From Nautilus pompilius (lineage: Eukaryota > Mollusca > Cephalopoda > Nautilida > Nautilidae), in the NCBI GenBank assembly GCA_018389105.1, contig JACATO010000087.1, forward strand, positions 682,001-746,000: a DNA stretch of 64,000 bases, given 5' to 3'. Below, piece after piece: positions 1-12,250 of the stretch. The translations under genes and the position numbers were made by a program. The notes below the pieces were generated by a model, which saw nothing but the letters and a program-made list of their open reading frames with translations, was not told where the DNA came from and did no database searches. The stretch's first letter is position 1, and each line of letters begins with the position of its first letter.

Positions 1-1207
1 TTTGTATAAAAGCATTGATTTTATTCCTGGAAAAATGCAATTTCACTGTTCAAAAGAAAAAGCAGTGTTTTCATATGGTGGCACATAATGTTGAATGCCA
101 GTGTATATAATACTCTTTTAGTAGCTTTGGATTTGGCCTTACACATTTTCTGTTGTTATTGAATGAAATGCATTAAATATTTTTATAGTTAATCGAAAGA
201 AAAAATCTCAGGCAGTATTATTACCTTAGCACACTAAAGTGTTTCAGATTACAACACCTGATTCCTCTGCTGAACATTTATCCACCCTTATTATTACATA
301 TCCTCCTTAATCCCTAATTAATGTTTTATGATATATAATAATTATCTGTAGCCAGTGTAAAGAAGATTACTTGCTTGGAAATTGCAGTCTAATTACAGGA
401 CTTGATAACAATTATGGAATTTCTGTTACTAGTATGGATTCTTTATAAAATTAAATTATGTTTATTATTACTGAAATGACTTGCAAAATTATAGACTCTT
501 TAGTAGACCTAAGTGTTTCAATATTGTAAAGAACTTTCCCCTTTAATTTAATACAAGATAAAACTTTTAGCAGGTAAGATCAGTGATCTTTCACAGCTGA
601 CTTGAAAGGTTAGGTAAGTTTGCTGACATTGTTTTCTAGCAGAAAGAGTAATCAGTCACCAATATGGCTAAACTATATAAAGATCATGCAACAAAAAAAA
701 AAGAGAGAGAGAGGAAAAAGTTTAGCATCAGTTTCCAAGGGAACATGTTAATAGACAGTAGTGCCTATTTGTTGCAAAATAAGAAGAAATGCAGAGTTTG
801 GAATTTTCTGTTGGTAGTGTTGAAGATTTTCAAAGTGTTGAACTACTTTCAGTCGAAGCTACTCCACTGGATATGAGTTGCTGAAAGAACATTTATCCAA
901 GTTTTTTCATTCCTGAAAATTAAGAGTTACATTTTTTAAGTTTTATAATGTGTGGCCTCAGTCATATGACTGAGATTTTGCTAAATTTTAAAAATTTACT
1001 GAAGTAAAGACAGATTTGAGATTGAGATCTCTGTAGCCATTGAACTTTTTTAAAAAATGACGATACACAGACAAGGAAAGGTAATGCCAATTGTCTGGTT
1101 TTAACTGAATGACTTTCATATCTAGAATTGACTGACTTATACTGTGTGCCAAAAAAATTCTTTTACTATTCAGAACTATGAAATTGATATGAAAGGCCTT
1201 GGTCGTC
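1..1207. other. AT-rich spacer
   Basis: No recognisable gene or repeat family. The stretch is A/T-rich single-copy-looking DNA. Two donor-like words on the plus strand (CAGGTAAGAT near 571 and TTAGGTAAGT near 612) precede the candidate acceptor at 1265, but the sequence upstream of them holds no long open frame. Confidence 0.5.
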
Positions 1208-1265
1208 TTTTTTTTTTTTTTTTTTTGATAGTCTCAGTTTTTTCTTTCTTTATTTCCTTCAACAG

Positions 1266-1486
1266 GAAGTAGGTGGAGCTGTCTTTTTATTATGAAAACT
1301 GAAAGTTCTTTAGATAAAGAAGAATTTTACAATCTCATAGAGGATGCAAGCTCTTGACGCTTAGAAGTTTTATATGGGCATTTATCCTGTTTGCAAATAA
1401 ATAATACCAAAATAAGATGTCAGTCAGAATTCAGTACTGTTTATTTGGAAAATGGATGGATTTCTATATCTTTAAGCAATGAATAG
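1266..1486 (+). CDS. Candidate terminal exon, interrupted by TGA
   Basis: Function not recognised. A very good acceptor (a T/C-rich run ending TTCCTTCAACAG at 1265) is followed by one frame starting at 1268 that is open to a TGA at 1355-1357, then open again in the same frame to TAG at 1484. The first part ends ...EEFYNLIEDASS. AATAAA words occur near 1396-1402, about 40 bases after the TGA, so the exon could end a transcript there. The peptide matches no family I know. An open stretch of this size can arise by chance in this composition, and the TGA argues against a long coding exon. It could be a last exon, a pseudogene piece or chance. Confidence 0.12.
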
Positions 1487-2052
1487 CTTTTTTATTATTT
1501 TGCTTCTGTAATTCAGTACCATTATATGCTAGCTTGTTTTTAACAGTAAGAGGCAGCTTCAGTGTTATTTCCCATTTTGATCCATTGATTAAACTAGCAT
1601 TGATAACTAAATTCAATCTGTATCAGAAGCAATGTACAAGCATATCTGTGTATGCATGCATTCAGTCAAGGTTGAAAAAAATGTATAGAAACTTCAGGCT
1701 GGACAGCGATAAACTTTCAACAAAACTGTGATGCTAAACAACTTTTCATTTGATAAAAGTACCAAGAGTAAACAGCCTATGGCTCATCTCCTGAAAAACC
1801 ATTAAAAATTTTAAAACTGTCAGAATTGTATCACTATGGTATCCAAGATCCTCTCACTGTTGCTTAGATTACCCAAAAAATAAATACGTAAAAATATATA
1901 ACATAAAAAATAAGCAGGTGTAGCAGACTTTCAATCTTATTTAGAATGTTATAAAATCTAAATGTTTTTTATTTTGAAATTGCCTAAGATACTTTTTTAC
2001 ATTATTTCTTTCAACTATCTTTTCAGGAAAACCCATTCACCTCATGCGAGGC

Positions 2053-2054
<2 letters not shown>

Positions 2055-2089
<35 letters not shown>
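2055..2089. repeat. (CA)n microsatellite
   Basis: A nearly perfect run of CA dinucleotides visible directly in the sequence. It lies in an otherwise A/T-rich spacer. It gives rise to a spurious His/Thr-rich reading frame on the plus strand. Confidence 0.95.
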
Positions 2090-2091
<2 letters not shown>

Positions 2092-2880
2092 GCACACTTC
2101 ATCAGGGTATTACCTCCCTTTGGACATTTCAGTTGGAAAAAAGCTTAACACTAACACAAACCAATTCCACCATCGTTTTCTTACAACTAATTTTTCTACC
2201 ACTTTGCTTCGCAACATTCTAAATCTCGCCAAAGCTATAAACTAAATCTAATATATATTTTCAAGTGTTTTCTTTTACTCTTTCACAGCCAGACCGTAGC
2301 ATCCAGGGGCCCCAAATTTTGAGTGTAGGTACTTCAGAAACTGGGAAAGGTTTTTTTAGGCTGCCACATCCTGGCCTAAAGCCAATTTTTTCTGTCCAGT
2401 GGTAGGTACCCCTTACTATCAAATAAATACATAATCAGCCAATAAAATCATCAAGCATAAAAGCAAATAGTTACGAAATTTCTAAAATATACACTATTCG
2501 ACACATGGATTTTCCCAAAGTTACTTGTTAATAATATACATAACTACATGCACCTATACATTGAATTATAGCTTAAATATGTGATATTTCATTGGGGAGT
2601 TAATACAAATGGTAACACCAAAGCAAGGATTTTAATTACAGTTAAAATTGTAGAGTAATTTTTTTTTTTTTTTTTTGTAGCCTACATCTCTTAGCTCAGA
2701 GGTAAAATTTTCCGGCCCCATTTTTGGCAGTCAGTCCCATGACCATGTCAAAACAGATCCACAGTAAGCCAAGCTGTTTATTCACTGCCCACATTAAGAA
2801 TATTTAACCAGTCAGTCCCTTACATCAAAATTCTTACTTCCAGGTCACTTGTATTCTTTCAGGCATCAGCAGCGTTCAAA
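2090..2880. other. Spacer with no clear gene
   Basis: Mostly A/T-rich. A slightly GC-richer patch around 2285-2410 (containing GGGGCCCC) and a T-tract at about 2659-2677 are present. I could not assign either to a known element, although the first patch has the look of an old dispersed repeat. Confidence 0.4.
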
Positions 2881-2889
2881 TATTTGGCC

Positions 2890-3047
2890 TTAATTCTCTG
2901 GCTGCTGTTTTATACCACTCATAAAACCTACAAAATGGTTTTGCATCCTCCATAAATCACCAAAAGGAAGTCTTTCACACCACGACACACACGTCTCCAC
3001 TTCATTGGCAGTTTGTGGTGCGGAAGAAAGTGGCAATAGAAAATACA
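2890..3047 (-). CDS. Candidate exon (unrecognised)
   Basis: On the minus strand an acceptor-like run ending GATTGTTTACAG is followed by an open frame of about 50 codons ending with TAA at 2890-2892 (rc). The frame contains the pieces CVSWCERLPFGDLW and HFVGFMSGIKQQPEN. I recognise no domain. The only evidence is the acceptor plus the open frame, and both are individually common here; no partner exon was found. Confidence 0.1.
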
Positions 3048-3394
3048 CTGTAAACAATCAAAATAAGTCATATTTACTGCACGCTGTCTATAACACGCTC
3101 TACAGTGGATAACTTATCTCTTTTAGCTAAGGAACTCCATGAATACTAAACAAAACCAAATCAAATTTACACATGCACACACATACACAGACAAGATAAA
3201 CCTTGTTTCTCAATTAGAAAACTTCAAGTCTGACTCTCAGGAGATCATATTCAAGCAGCAGCACACTTTTCCTACCTCTCTCCAACTACTACTGAAGGAA
3301 TCTACAAAGGATTAAATGGGTGATGATACAAACCAGATTTCATAAACAATCACTTCTTAAATATTTTGCATATTCATATCATGGTTCAGTCTGT

Positions 3395-3859
3395 TCAACC
3401 CTGCTTTACCCTTTTAGTTTGAGAAAATGGCAAGGAAGTCCAAAGCAATGATTTTGTTAACAGGGTAACGGCGAGATTTTCACCCCTTGAGGTTATAAAA
3501 CTGGTCAACCTGTAGAGTAACAGATAGTCACTGAAGAACGTCATACAGGTGGAATTTATCAAATCCTTTTCAAATTCATGCAAATTACACTTTATATATC
3601 TAAACCTGGGGAAACTGGTAATAAAACTATGAAATTGGAGCTTTACTATTAGCAACAACAATAAATAGCAATAATAATTAATAATTATTATTAGCAGTAG
3701 TAATGATAGTAGTGGTAATTTTAAAAAATTTGCTTTGTATTTTAACATTTTGTGAAACAGTAGTTTATGATTTAACAGTTTGACTAAACAATTCATAAAT
3801 TGTTGTGTTATTTTGTATACTAGTTCCAAGAACAGAGATAACCTCTCTGGAGACGACAA
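3395..3859 (-). other. Long open frame, probably not a gene
   Basis: A minus-strand frame of about 154 codons (stop to stop slightly longer, reaching back to about 3910) is the longest in the window. Its middle is Leu/Ile/Tyr-rich because it reads through an (AAT/TTA) simple-sequence patch at about 3652-3720. No signal peptide, domain or family motif is recognisable. It is longer than typical chance frames at this composition, but the simple repeat depletes stops in this frame, so I treat it as probably non-coding. Confidence 0.35.
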
Positions 3860-3987
3860 CCCTGGTGGGAAAGCTCTGTGCCGGTTGTCCGCTAAAAAGC
3901 TTTGCTAATCATGCACAGACAGCACTTGTGACTTTGGCAGAGAAATCCCAACTAGAACTTTCCTATATATATATTTTTTTTAATGTA

Positions 3988-4137
3988 AGAGAGAACCAGT
4001 GCAACTGGCTGGTGAAGGAGAGTGAGAAGAAACCATGTCAGGGAGGAGGTAGCATGCCAAATTAGGCTAACCTCGATTGGGAGTCGAACTCCCAGCCCTT
4101 AGTCTTGGCAGTCTAATGGTCTAACCACTGGCCGCCC
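3988..4137 (-). mobile_element. tRNA-headed SINE (minus)
   Basis: Read on the minus strand, the copy begins GGGCGGCCAGTGGTTAGACC (A-box-like), then GGGAGTTCGACTCCC at about 4077-4091, a very good Pol III B box inside a potential T-arm stem. It continues into the body shared with the other copies here (catg-t-agg... then ctggtgaagg near 4008-4017). This is the best preserved tRNA-like head in the window. It belongs to the family also seen near 12.0, 16.0, 25.4, 26.8, 33.3, 36.7, 43.2 and 51.0 kb. Confidence 0.8.
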
Positions 4138-4139
4138 TT

Positions 4140-6555
4140 CTCTGGAATTGAACAGTATCCCAATGTTTCTTTTATGTGTTTGTCCACCAGATATTTGACT
4201 GTTTGAAAGGTCTTTCTAAGTTTGCGGCACTATCTGTAAAATAAATAATCTCTGTAGGTTCTTTTGTCCCCCACCCCCAACCCAGTATGTGGTTCATTCA
4301 AGCCTCACCTTTAAAAAAAAAAGTCTTTTTTAATCCCAGTATTTTGTACAAAAAGTAAGTTCAATCAACCATAAACACTTAACTTTATGCATGAGATCTC
4401 TATCTTTGTTGATGTCAACAATTAAAAACATGGAATCACTCAACCGAAGATAAGAGAGGGTTGTAGAAAAACCCAGTCTTTGCTTTAAGACTTGTTGTCT
4501 TTCCTTTGTCACACCCTTCCCACTCAAGCATAAAATTGCTGAAGCATGAAAAACATGGCTTCTTATGTGATGTTCAGATGGTTTACTTGAAAGAGAGAAT
4601 GAACCCCACACTGGAACTGCAAAAAGATTCCCATATACTGAACCACTTTAATTGTTGAGAGCTTGATCGAAACTCAAGTTGGGGGGGTGAAGACCCTAGT
4701 TAAAATCATTCAGGTGTAACATTTGGTTCAATGAAGGGATTCATCTAAATTGAAATCATTCAACCATGAAAACAGGAGGCCAGTACCTGAAATATTTCTC
4801 TAAAGAGAAACCTGACAAAGACTTAAAAGCCCTTAATCTCTTGGTATTATCAGGACAATTATCTCTCCCATCTTTTTACAATGGTAATCCTAAAAATCCA
4901 CCATTATTTTATAATTATTTAGCAAAGGGCAAGAACGTAAACTTTATTGAGAAAGACTACAAAAGCTGATGCACCTTGGAGAGGTGCAACCTTCATCCAT
5001 GCAAAGCAGACATCAGATTGAAAAAAAAAACACAAAGCAAAAAAGACAGAAGAAATTCAACTAACCACTGTCAGCAAAAACTCAAGTTTCCTCTCTCTCT
5101 GCCCATTGAACTATACAACTACTACTGCTGCTGCTGCTACAGTTTTGTACTTAATCCTGGTTAATGGGCAACTTGTTTGTTTGTCTATTTATTTATTTTT
5201 TTTTTTTTAAATTTACTGTCACCATTGAAAGTCTTAAGTGGCAGCATCACTCACTGTTCAATCTGCCAGCCTTATCTTATTTATCTATTTATATGACTAT
5301 CCGCTTTTCACATTTACTCCCTTTTTTTTCTCTTTTTCTTCAAATAAACAGCATGAAAGCGGAATAATAAGGAAAGTGTGGTTAAAATTATCTCATTGAC
5401 AGGAGAAAACATTAAAATCCAGATAATTGGAGACGTACAGAAGAGGAGAGAGGTGGGGGCACCAGGCAGTAATTCTGTCCAAACAGTTCCAAAATTAAAT
5501 AAGAAACAACCAAAAGAGCCACTTCAACAATTTCCCTAATAGGGTCCACACTGTCTGTTTATATTGCTGTTGACCTCTTGCCTTCCTGTGAGCTGAGCCT
5601 CTTCAGTAACCCCTAGTAAAGTAGCCCTTTGGAAACAAACACTTGGTAATAGAATAAGCAAAATCTCAGTAACACTACACTATATTCCCTACAGATTTCT
5701 ACATTCCACTTATAGCAACTACTCATTCTCCCTTAGACAGCTTGTTCCACTTCTTCCCTGAACCTGGTGTTCAAGAAATTGGTTAATAGTGTTTGTGTCA
5801 GTAGCTTAGATTACTTTTTGCTTTCTTCTTAATCCATGACAGTAATTTACCTGAATCAGGGTGAAATCTATTGCCTAATACCTAGAACACCATATTTTTC
5901 TCATTTTTGTTTCATGTTCAAGATCATGGGCATAAGTACTAAGAAAAAACTATTTTTTTACAAAACAAACACATGGATCACAAAACGTTTTCATGTCATT
6001 CTTCCTACGTCCCATTCCTGCCATAAATAGTTTAAAAGAAACCAGCAACTCAAGGCTAAGCTACTTGTTATGGTAATGCTTTGGGAATAGTTTCTTTTGT
6101 TTAATCACTTCATCCATTTGATCAATAAGCATTTTCTATACCCACCTGGGAATTTTGAGGCAACCTTTTAATAAGTTCACAGAAATGGGCCAGAGATAGC
6201 CAAAAACCAACAATGTTCCTACCTGACAAAAAAACTAACTTAAATTTCTTTATATGCTTTGAAAATATAAAATAAGATATTATATTCACAGTTTTGGCTA
6301 TAACATCTGAGATCCATGAATGGTTGCCATTATGAATAATCTATCCCACTATAAGCTGGAAATTATCATGATGGTAATTAACAATGTAAATTATACTTAA
6401 ATTCATCAGTGTGTGTTTCAATGTCTTTTGCCTGAATAGGGTTCAGAGAGACAACTGTAAAAATAGTTGAAGGTAAAAACGAAGTTACCAATGTAGTTGT
6501 CCACTCTTGATGTTGTTAAGCTGGGCAAAAACTGTGTGAACAATACAACCTGCTT
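4140..6555. other. AT-rich spacer
   Basis: Nothing recognisable as a gene. A minus-strand frame of 93 codons at 4330-4611 and several shorter frames show no family motif and no good paired splice signals. A T-rich tract occurs near 5194-5210. Confidence 0.4.
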
Positions 6556-6558
6556 GAT

Positions 6559-7001
6559 CTAATCATCTATTTTTTTATCTTTTTGTGGTGCTTGCATGAG
6601 GGTACGTGTGAAAGTTCTTGTATGCGTGTGTATCTCCGAGGAGAAGGAAGTGGAGGGTGGTGTCCGAAACCCGGTATGGAGCAAGCTCCCGTTAAGGCCT
6701 AAAAGGCCGGGTTGAGGCGCCAAAGCAACTCGTGTATATGGCCGCCAAGGCAGCCAGAGTTAGGGGTGCAAGCGCCCCATGTTAGAGTGACCGCTTCCCC
6801 AGCCAAAAACCAATCTTGAGAAAAAAGGCCTCAGCACGTCAAGTCCGAAAACCAGTCTTGACACACCTAACCTTCCCAGCCAGACAGGCAGGCCAAGGCA
6901 AAAAGTGCCCTTCGCCTCCACTCTTTTAGGGCAGAGGACTTTCCGTCTACAAAAGCCACTAAGCAGAGTACTCACCTCGCCTCCCCACCCCCTAATCATC
7001 T
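6559..7001 (-). mobile_element. GC-rich retroposon with target duplication
   Basis: The 10-mer CTAATCATCT occurs at 6559-6568 and again at 6992-7001. Between them lies about 423 bp with far higher G+C and many CpGs (for example GAGGCGCC, GGCCGCC, AAGCGCCCC) in an AT-rich neighbourhood. On the minus strand the insert starts GGGGTGGGGAGGCGAGG and ends in an A-rich tail (CACAAAAAGATAAAAAAAT) directly before the repeat. Direct repeats plus an A-rich 3' tail are the signature of target-primed reverse transcription. A weak B-box-like word (GGTTTCGGACACC) lies on the minus strand near 6667-6679, but no clear tRNA, 5S or 7SL head is visible. It could be a SINE of unknown origin or a retrocopy of a GC-rich transcript. 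An internal similarity (AAAACCAATCTTGA and AAAACCAGTCTTGA) repeats about 48 bp apart. A minus-strand frame of 87 codons (6760-7023) shows no known domain. Confidence 0.7.
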
Positions 7002-7697
7002 TAACTAGAAGAGAATCCAACAATCTGTAACCATCTCCCTTCCTTCCTCCATCTCCACAGAGTATAACTAGGTTCTGTACCTATTTCCTACCTAAGTCAT
7101 TTTTAAATCAAAATGAAAAAACCAACAACAAACCACAATATCCACAGAAGTATCAAGCAGCTTCTCTGTCTGAATGCCAAGTTATGAACTAAAAATACTG
7201 ATGAGAACTACACTGCACACACATTTAACTTGGGAATTCCTTGCAATTCTACCTCTTTGGTTCTCATAAATTCTCTTTCGCTTCATCTTATCTAGCTCGC
7301 TATTCCTTCCATTTTTTTCTCCTTATCTATGCTCTGTCCTCTCAGATTTTGCAATTTGTTTCGATAAAACCATTTATAAAAATATATATCAACAGCACTT
7401 CCTACTCATTTTCCCATTAAACAGAATCTCTCATCTTAAAAAAACAAAACTTATCCATGTGGGTGCTCTGTCAGTCAAAAGCTACAATCACATACTGGGA
7501 TTCCATTGAAGAGTAGGTACAACAAAATTTTATCCTTTTGAAATAAATGTCCCCACATGGTTACAAACAGTTCTATGTTTGTTAACATTAGCAAATGCCA
7601 TTTCATTCAAATTTCTTTCTTCTTTTTTTTAACAAAACAATTTACAAAACATAATGCAAGCTCGATGATAGACTCCACAACTCTTGAAAACCTATTT
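7002..7697. other. AT-rich spacer
   Basis: No gene or repeat recognised between the GC-rich insertion and the next repeat. Confidence 0.45.
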
Positions 7698-7790
7698 AAC
7701 TCTGTATATCACCCGGGGTGCGTTTGTACCCCAATACCCTTAAGTATTACTCAGTGCAAGGTTAAGCCATAAAGGCTATGACCTATGCTT
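7698..7790 (+). mobile_element. Short repeat family, copy A left half
   Basis: Carries the left-block signature of the family defined under the 18 kb copy: ACCCGGGGTGCGTTTGTACCCC, then ATACCCTTAA, GTATTACTCAGTG, GTTAAGCCATAAAGGCTATGACC. Its other half lies at 8938-9025, and a Tc1-like relic separates the two. Confidence 0.75.
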
Positions 7791-7924
7791 TTTTTGTTTC
7801 CTTTCAGAATAATAAATGCATGAAAATAGTAAAGATATCATTTGTTAATAATATAAAATAATATTTCTTCATAAACAATATAAAACTCAAAGTAAAATAA
7901 ATAGCATGACTGAAATTCCAAGAT

Positions 7925-8917
7925 GCGCCATTCAAGAAATCGAGAAATTTAAGGATATTGGTTAAGTTTCTGATAGGAAAAGGTGATGACCCAGAAAACT
8001 GCCTAGAAAATAGATTAACCTTACCTGAAGCTAAAAAGACAACAAGGAAGTATCTGGCGGAATCCTCAGGGGTTCAGGTTCATGATTCTACAGTACGAAG
8101 ATCGATCTTTGAGACAAAATGACCTTAAAGGATGGAAGGCAGTCAAGAAACCCTTTTTAAGGGAATACGGATAAACTACTAAAATATGCCATCCAACATC
8201 AAAAATTGGTTTAAGGACAATGGAGCAAAGTCCCCCAGTCAGATGAATGAAAGTTTGAAATGTTTGGGGTTAAAGAGAAAGTAGGTTGTAAGAAGAAGAA
8301 TTGGAGAAGAGCAAGTGCCTGCAGTCTAAAGGAAAACATGGTGGAGGTTCTATGCGGGTTTAGGGGCTGTATCTCGACCACAGGTGCTGGAGAGTTAGTA
8401 ATGTGAGTGTAGCCAGATACGAGCAGATTTTATTCATCATGCTGTTTCCTCCGGTATTCAGTTGTATTCATATTTCACACACGGCTTGTGTAGTCAAAAC
8501 ACACTTACAATGCCAAGAGAGAGTCAAGTGCTAGATTTATGGGAGTGGCCTCCGCAAAAGCAAAACCCTGACCGTAATGTTATTGAACAGTGTCTGGGAC
8601 CACTTGGACAGAATAAATGATGAACAGCCAAACACCAAGGATGAACTCAGGGCAGTGCTTCTAGATGCATGGAACAACATTCCAGTTTAAAAATTACAAG
8701 ACTCTCTCTCTCCCAAGATGTATTCAAGCAGTCATGAAAGAAAAGGGTGGAGAATAAATATTAGTACATATAGTTTTTATTTCATCCTTTTTGTCTTGTA
8801 CACTGTACAATATTCATTTACTAAATTGTATGTGCTATTAGTTTGTTTTTATTTCTTTCTACAGCTGAATTTATGAATAAAAATGTAGATAACCTAAGAC
8901 TTTTGCACAGTAGTGTA
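7925..8917 (+). pseudogene. Decayed Tc1-like transposon
   Basis: A cut-and-paste DNA transposon relic whose transposase (nuclear, acting on its own inverted repeats) is broken by several stops and frameshifts. In order on the plus strand I can read a GRPRKL-like stretch near 8000, an HTH-like piece SSGVQVHDSTVRRS (about 8062-8104), the piece KHGGGSM followed by GCISTTGAGEL (8333-8396), WEWPPQKQNPDRNVIEQ where Tc1 families have WP-QSPDLNPIE (8541-8592), and a C-terminal VWDHLDRINDEQPNTKDELR region to about 8690. The 3' end carries CCTAAGACTTTTGCACAG (8893-8910), a classic Tc1-type terminal repeat followed by TA. The 5' terminal repeat is not recognisable. The element sits inside copy A of the short repeat family. 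Confidence 0.88.
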
Positions 8918-8937
8918 TGTATGTATGTACATGCTGA

Positions 8938-9025
8938 CTAAAATATACAGCCAGATCAAGACAAGTGCCAACTAGTGCTTCTAAGCTAGGTTGGGGTAAG
9001 TAAGGTAAAGATGACGTGATGATAT
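8938..9025 (+). mobile_element. Short repeat family, copy A right half
   Basis: Matches the right block of the family: ACAGCCAGATCAAGACAAGTG, ACTAGTGCTTCTAAGCTAGG, then GGGTAAGTAAGGTAAA. It follows the Tc1-like 3' end after a short GTAT-rich run. Confidence 0.7.
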
Positions 9026-9758
9026 ACGAAGGATTGATGAGGATACTGATTGATTCCGTTAGTTTGTCACCAACCAAATAGTACATCAGTGCATTTATTT
9101 CTTTAAAATAAGCTGATTACAGACATATTGTGTTGCTTAAAAAAAAACAAATAAAGGAATTAACAAATTTTAAAAAAAAGTAAAAGTGAGAGAAACATTT
9201 TAAAAAAAGGAAAAGGGAATAAATTTAAAATTTGCTATTAATTCATTATTTTGAATACAAAAGATATAAAATTTTAAAAACATAAAATCTGTATATTTAA
9301 ATTAAGAAAGAAAAAGTTACTAAGCATAAAATTCAATGTACCCTGAACAGGATCTGTGAAGTGCCAGTTATTATTGTAAAAATTTGGTTATATATAAGGA
9401 AAAAGTAATAATCAACAGATTTAAAGTCATTGTTGCCTGAACAAAGGGCTAATGGAATATTCACCAAATGATGGGTGACCATAAAGTTATCTATCTCCTG
9501 CAGTCATTTGTTTATAACTTCAAAACCATAAAATGTGTATTTACAGAAGTGCATGCACATGGGGGGGGGGCGGCTTATGGAGAATATATTCCCAAAATTT
9601 GCAGATTTTGACACTGGAGAGGGAGGGAGGGGGTACTGCTACACTATGCAACGGCATTTCTGACTTTCCTCTTCCTCATCAGATGCACCATTTTGATTGC
9701 AAAAAAACCCTGTGAACAGTTTCTATCGAACACTTGCAAAGCTTTTATACAGTGGTGA
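9026..9758. other. Spacer with G-rich tract
   Basis: No gene seen. A run of ten or more G at about 9559-9570 and GGGAGGGAGGGGG near 9621-9633 give a local G-rich patch with some G-quadruplex potential. Confidence 0.4.
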
Positions 9759-9947
9759 GAATGTAATGGTAGAGACAGTGTTTGTCATGTAGCCCAAGAA
9801 CAGCACACCAATCAAGTCACCAACAGATACACTCTCCCATCCCGGCAAACTGTTCGAAAGGTGATAAGCCAAGAACTTGTAGTTCCAAGCATTTACCGTG
9901 AAAACAGCAGCGACTGGGAAGAGAAGCAGATAGGACTGACTGACTGA
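9759..9947 (+). pseudogene. hAT transposase fragment
   Basis: A plus-strand frame open from 9759 to a TGA at 9945-9947 contains NRYTLPSRQTVRKVI, which corresponds to the 'Y-lPSR-tl-' motif found between the BED zinc finger and the catalytic domain of hAT and ZBED-type transposases. About 30 residues later QIGLTD stands where the family has a 'LTTD-W' motif. The patch has a clearly higher G+C than its surroundings. No zinc finger, catalytic core or dimerisation domain is present, so it is a small remnant. The minus strand of the same patch is also open (84 codons, hydrophobic); I regard that as antisense shadow rather than a membrane protein. No terminal repeats were identified. Confidence 0.5.
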
Positions 9948-9977
9948 CCGTAATGACCTAAACTGGTTCAGCAACAC

Positions 9978-12001
9978 ACTAATAAAACTTCTTTCTTTTG
10001 TTTCACTATTTTCTGTTACAACTACACATTATTTCACAAAAAGCTTATTAATTAACATGGCCAGCATAAGTGGTGCCCCACAGGTGGCAAAATCTGAAAA
10101 ATCTAGGGATGCATTCCCTATAAACCTTGTGTATGCACAGTTAACACATATGTTACAGTTTGGGAGTTATAGGAGATAACTTTATGGTCTACTGCAAGCA
10201 AAATAAAAATTCACTAAAATGTATACTTAAAGATGAAATGGTCATCTTTTTCGATAAATTATAAAATAAAAAAGAGAGAGTTCAGATTTTTTTTATTTAA
10301 ACGGTAGCATGTACAAAGAAAGAAAACAAACTGTGATGAGTTTGGAAGATTATCGTCAGAAAGAGAAAGCAAACAAATTATCCTGCTTACAGATAAACAT
10401 CTTTAAAGAGGTTTGTGTTCAAAAAGTAAAACCGCTTGCATACAAAGGTAAGAGAGACAGTCAACTCTGCCAAGAGCAAACACACCACACACACACACAC
10501 ACAGTTTCTATCTTATCATCTCACAATTAAGCCAATGAGGGATGAGATAATTGTTAAAACAAACTAGCTACCTGTAGAAAGCTGCCAGCTTTTTGCCCAT
10601 GCACAGCCTGTTGGACACTTAAAATTACCTGCACAAACCACTATGCCATTTACCGGCACCAGGCTTCATTTCAACTAACAGATCTATTTTCATGGTGATG
10701 ACGAAAGCAAAACATCAAAAAAGAAAGGTGTTTGCAACCCCAAAAAATGATGTAATAAGTAAAATTATAAACATCAACAATTTCTAAAATGTGTGTGCAC
10801 ACAATTAAAGAATTTGTTTGAAATTAAGCTGATGGGAAGCTGAATCAGTGGGTTTTTTTTAATTTTATTTGCAAAATTTCCGCCTTGAAACGCATAGAAA
10901 AAAATGGTTATCTTCAAATAAAAAAACAGTATAGAGCCTTTAAAGTTATTTTAGAAATCACCCTAACTCGTATATCTTTCAAGTGGTTATTTGATTGCTG
11001 GTTTTTGCTCATAAAGGTAAAACCAAATTAAACAGGGGGTATTTTAGATTCTGCTTTAAATACTGTCGATGTCAAATTCCAAGCCACTTCTCAATGTTTA
11101 TTATTACTATTATTATCCTTTTTAATAGTATCTACCTAATTTAATCCCCCAAGTATCATCTTTACGATCGAAAACTGACCACATTTAACCCTAACCCTCC
11201 ATCTAGTCAGGTCTCATGAGCTCGGTAACTAACTCGGCATGGCTTTTGGCGCGTGCACACACGCACGCACACACAAAATAAATAAACAAACAAAAGGGGG
11301 GAGGGTTGATGAAGAATTTAAAAACTTCTTGGAAACAGTCTCTTGCCATGAAGTAATATGTGATACAAATCTGTTATGGTTTTTGGTCTCCTTTAAAAAG
11401 AGAAAAAAAAAAACCTTCCAGATGGGAGCATTTACTGGATTCTGCATCATCTCTTCAAACTGCCTACCCGTTACCGGCAAACACAACAACAGTTTTACTG
11501 CACAGGCACTTCTACACTGACAAAAGTCATTCTATGATGCAAATTTTGCACAAACAGGTGGCAGGTGGAAAACAAACACCAGTCGCATTACTGCATCAGT
11601 AAGACACCGCACAGGTAGGAGGAGCAAACCTTTTGATTTCTGCAAAAAGACCCCGTCCCAGCTCAGGGTGTACATGGCTAAAATCTGTCTAGTCACAATA
11701 ACAGCACAGGCCAGTTCTTAAGGTATAAGCTATAATGGCTTCCTTCTTTCTTGTAACAACTAATGCACATTTTAAACTGATGATGTTACTGTTGTTTTAG
11801 TGAATACTTAAGGCTTCTTCGGAGCTTCTAAAGAACAGTTTCCATTTAAAACAACAATGTATCAGTAGAAATTCCTAGAAATGCATCATATGCCAATATC
11901 TACAAGGGAGAAAACACAGGTTAGAAAAATGTAGTGCTAAAGTTTCCCATCAGGAAGCATTGCCATTTGGCAATGAAAGCCCTACCAGAATTTTTCGTTT
12001 T
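9978..12001. other. Spacer, slightly GC-richer patches
   Basis: No gene supported. Contains short CA tracts (about 10486-10502 and 11257-11273), a patch around 10560-10720 and one around 11420-11740 with higher G+C. Several overlapping open frames on both strands near 11.2-11.6 kb carry no recognisable motif. Confidence 0.35.
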
Positions 12002-12165
12002 TGAAAACCGGAGTGAATAGAGGGAACCCACACAGATAGATGAAGAGGGGGAGCAAGAAGAAACCATGCCAGTATACTGAACTGAGTAGTTCCCCTGCAA
12101 GAATCAAACTCAGGCCCTCAACCTTAGCAGTCCTGCTGTCTAACCACCAAACTACCGGATTGCCC
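12002..12165 (-). mobile_element. tRNA-headed SINE (minus)
   Basis: The left end shows the shared core GAAAACCGGAGTGAATAGAGG. The middle has GAAACCATGCCAG. The right end holds the reversed tRNA-like head (CCTGCAAGAATCAAACTCAGG as a decayed B box, then TCTAACCACCAAACTACCGG as the A-box side). Confidence 0.75.
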
Positions 12166-12205
12166 CTGTTACAGCTATATCAAAGTAACAGAAATAAAGT
12201 CATTT

Positions 12206-12250
12206 ATTATTATTTATTTATTTATTTATTTACTTATTATTATTACATTT
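12206..12250. repeat. TTTA/TTAT simple repeat
   Basis: A run of TTTA and TTAT units directly downstream of the SINE, possibly grown from its poly-A/T flank. Confidence 0.9.
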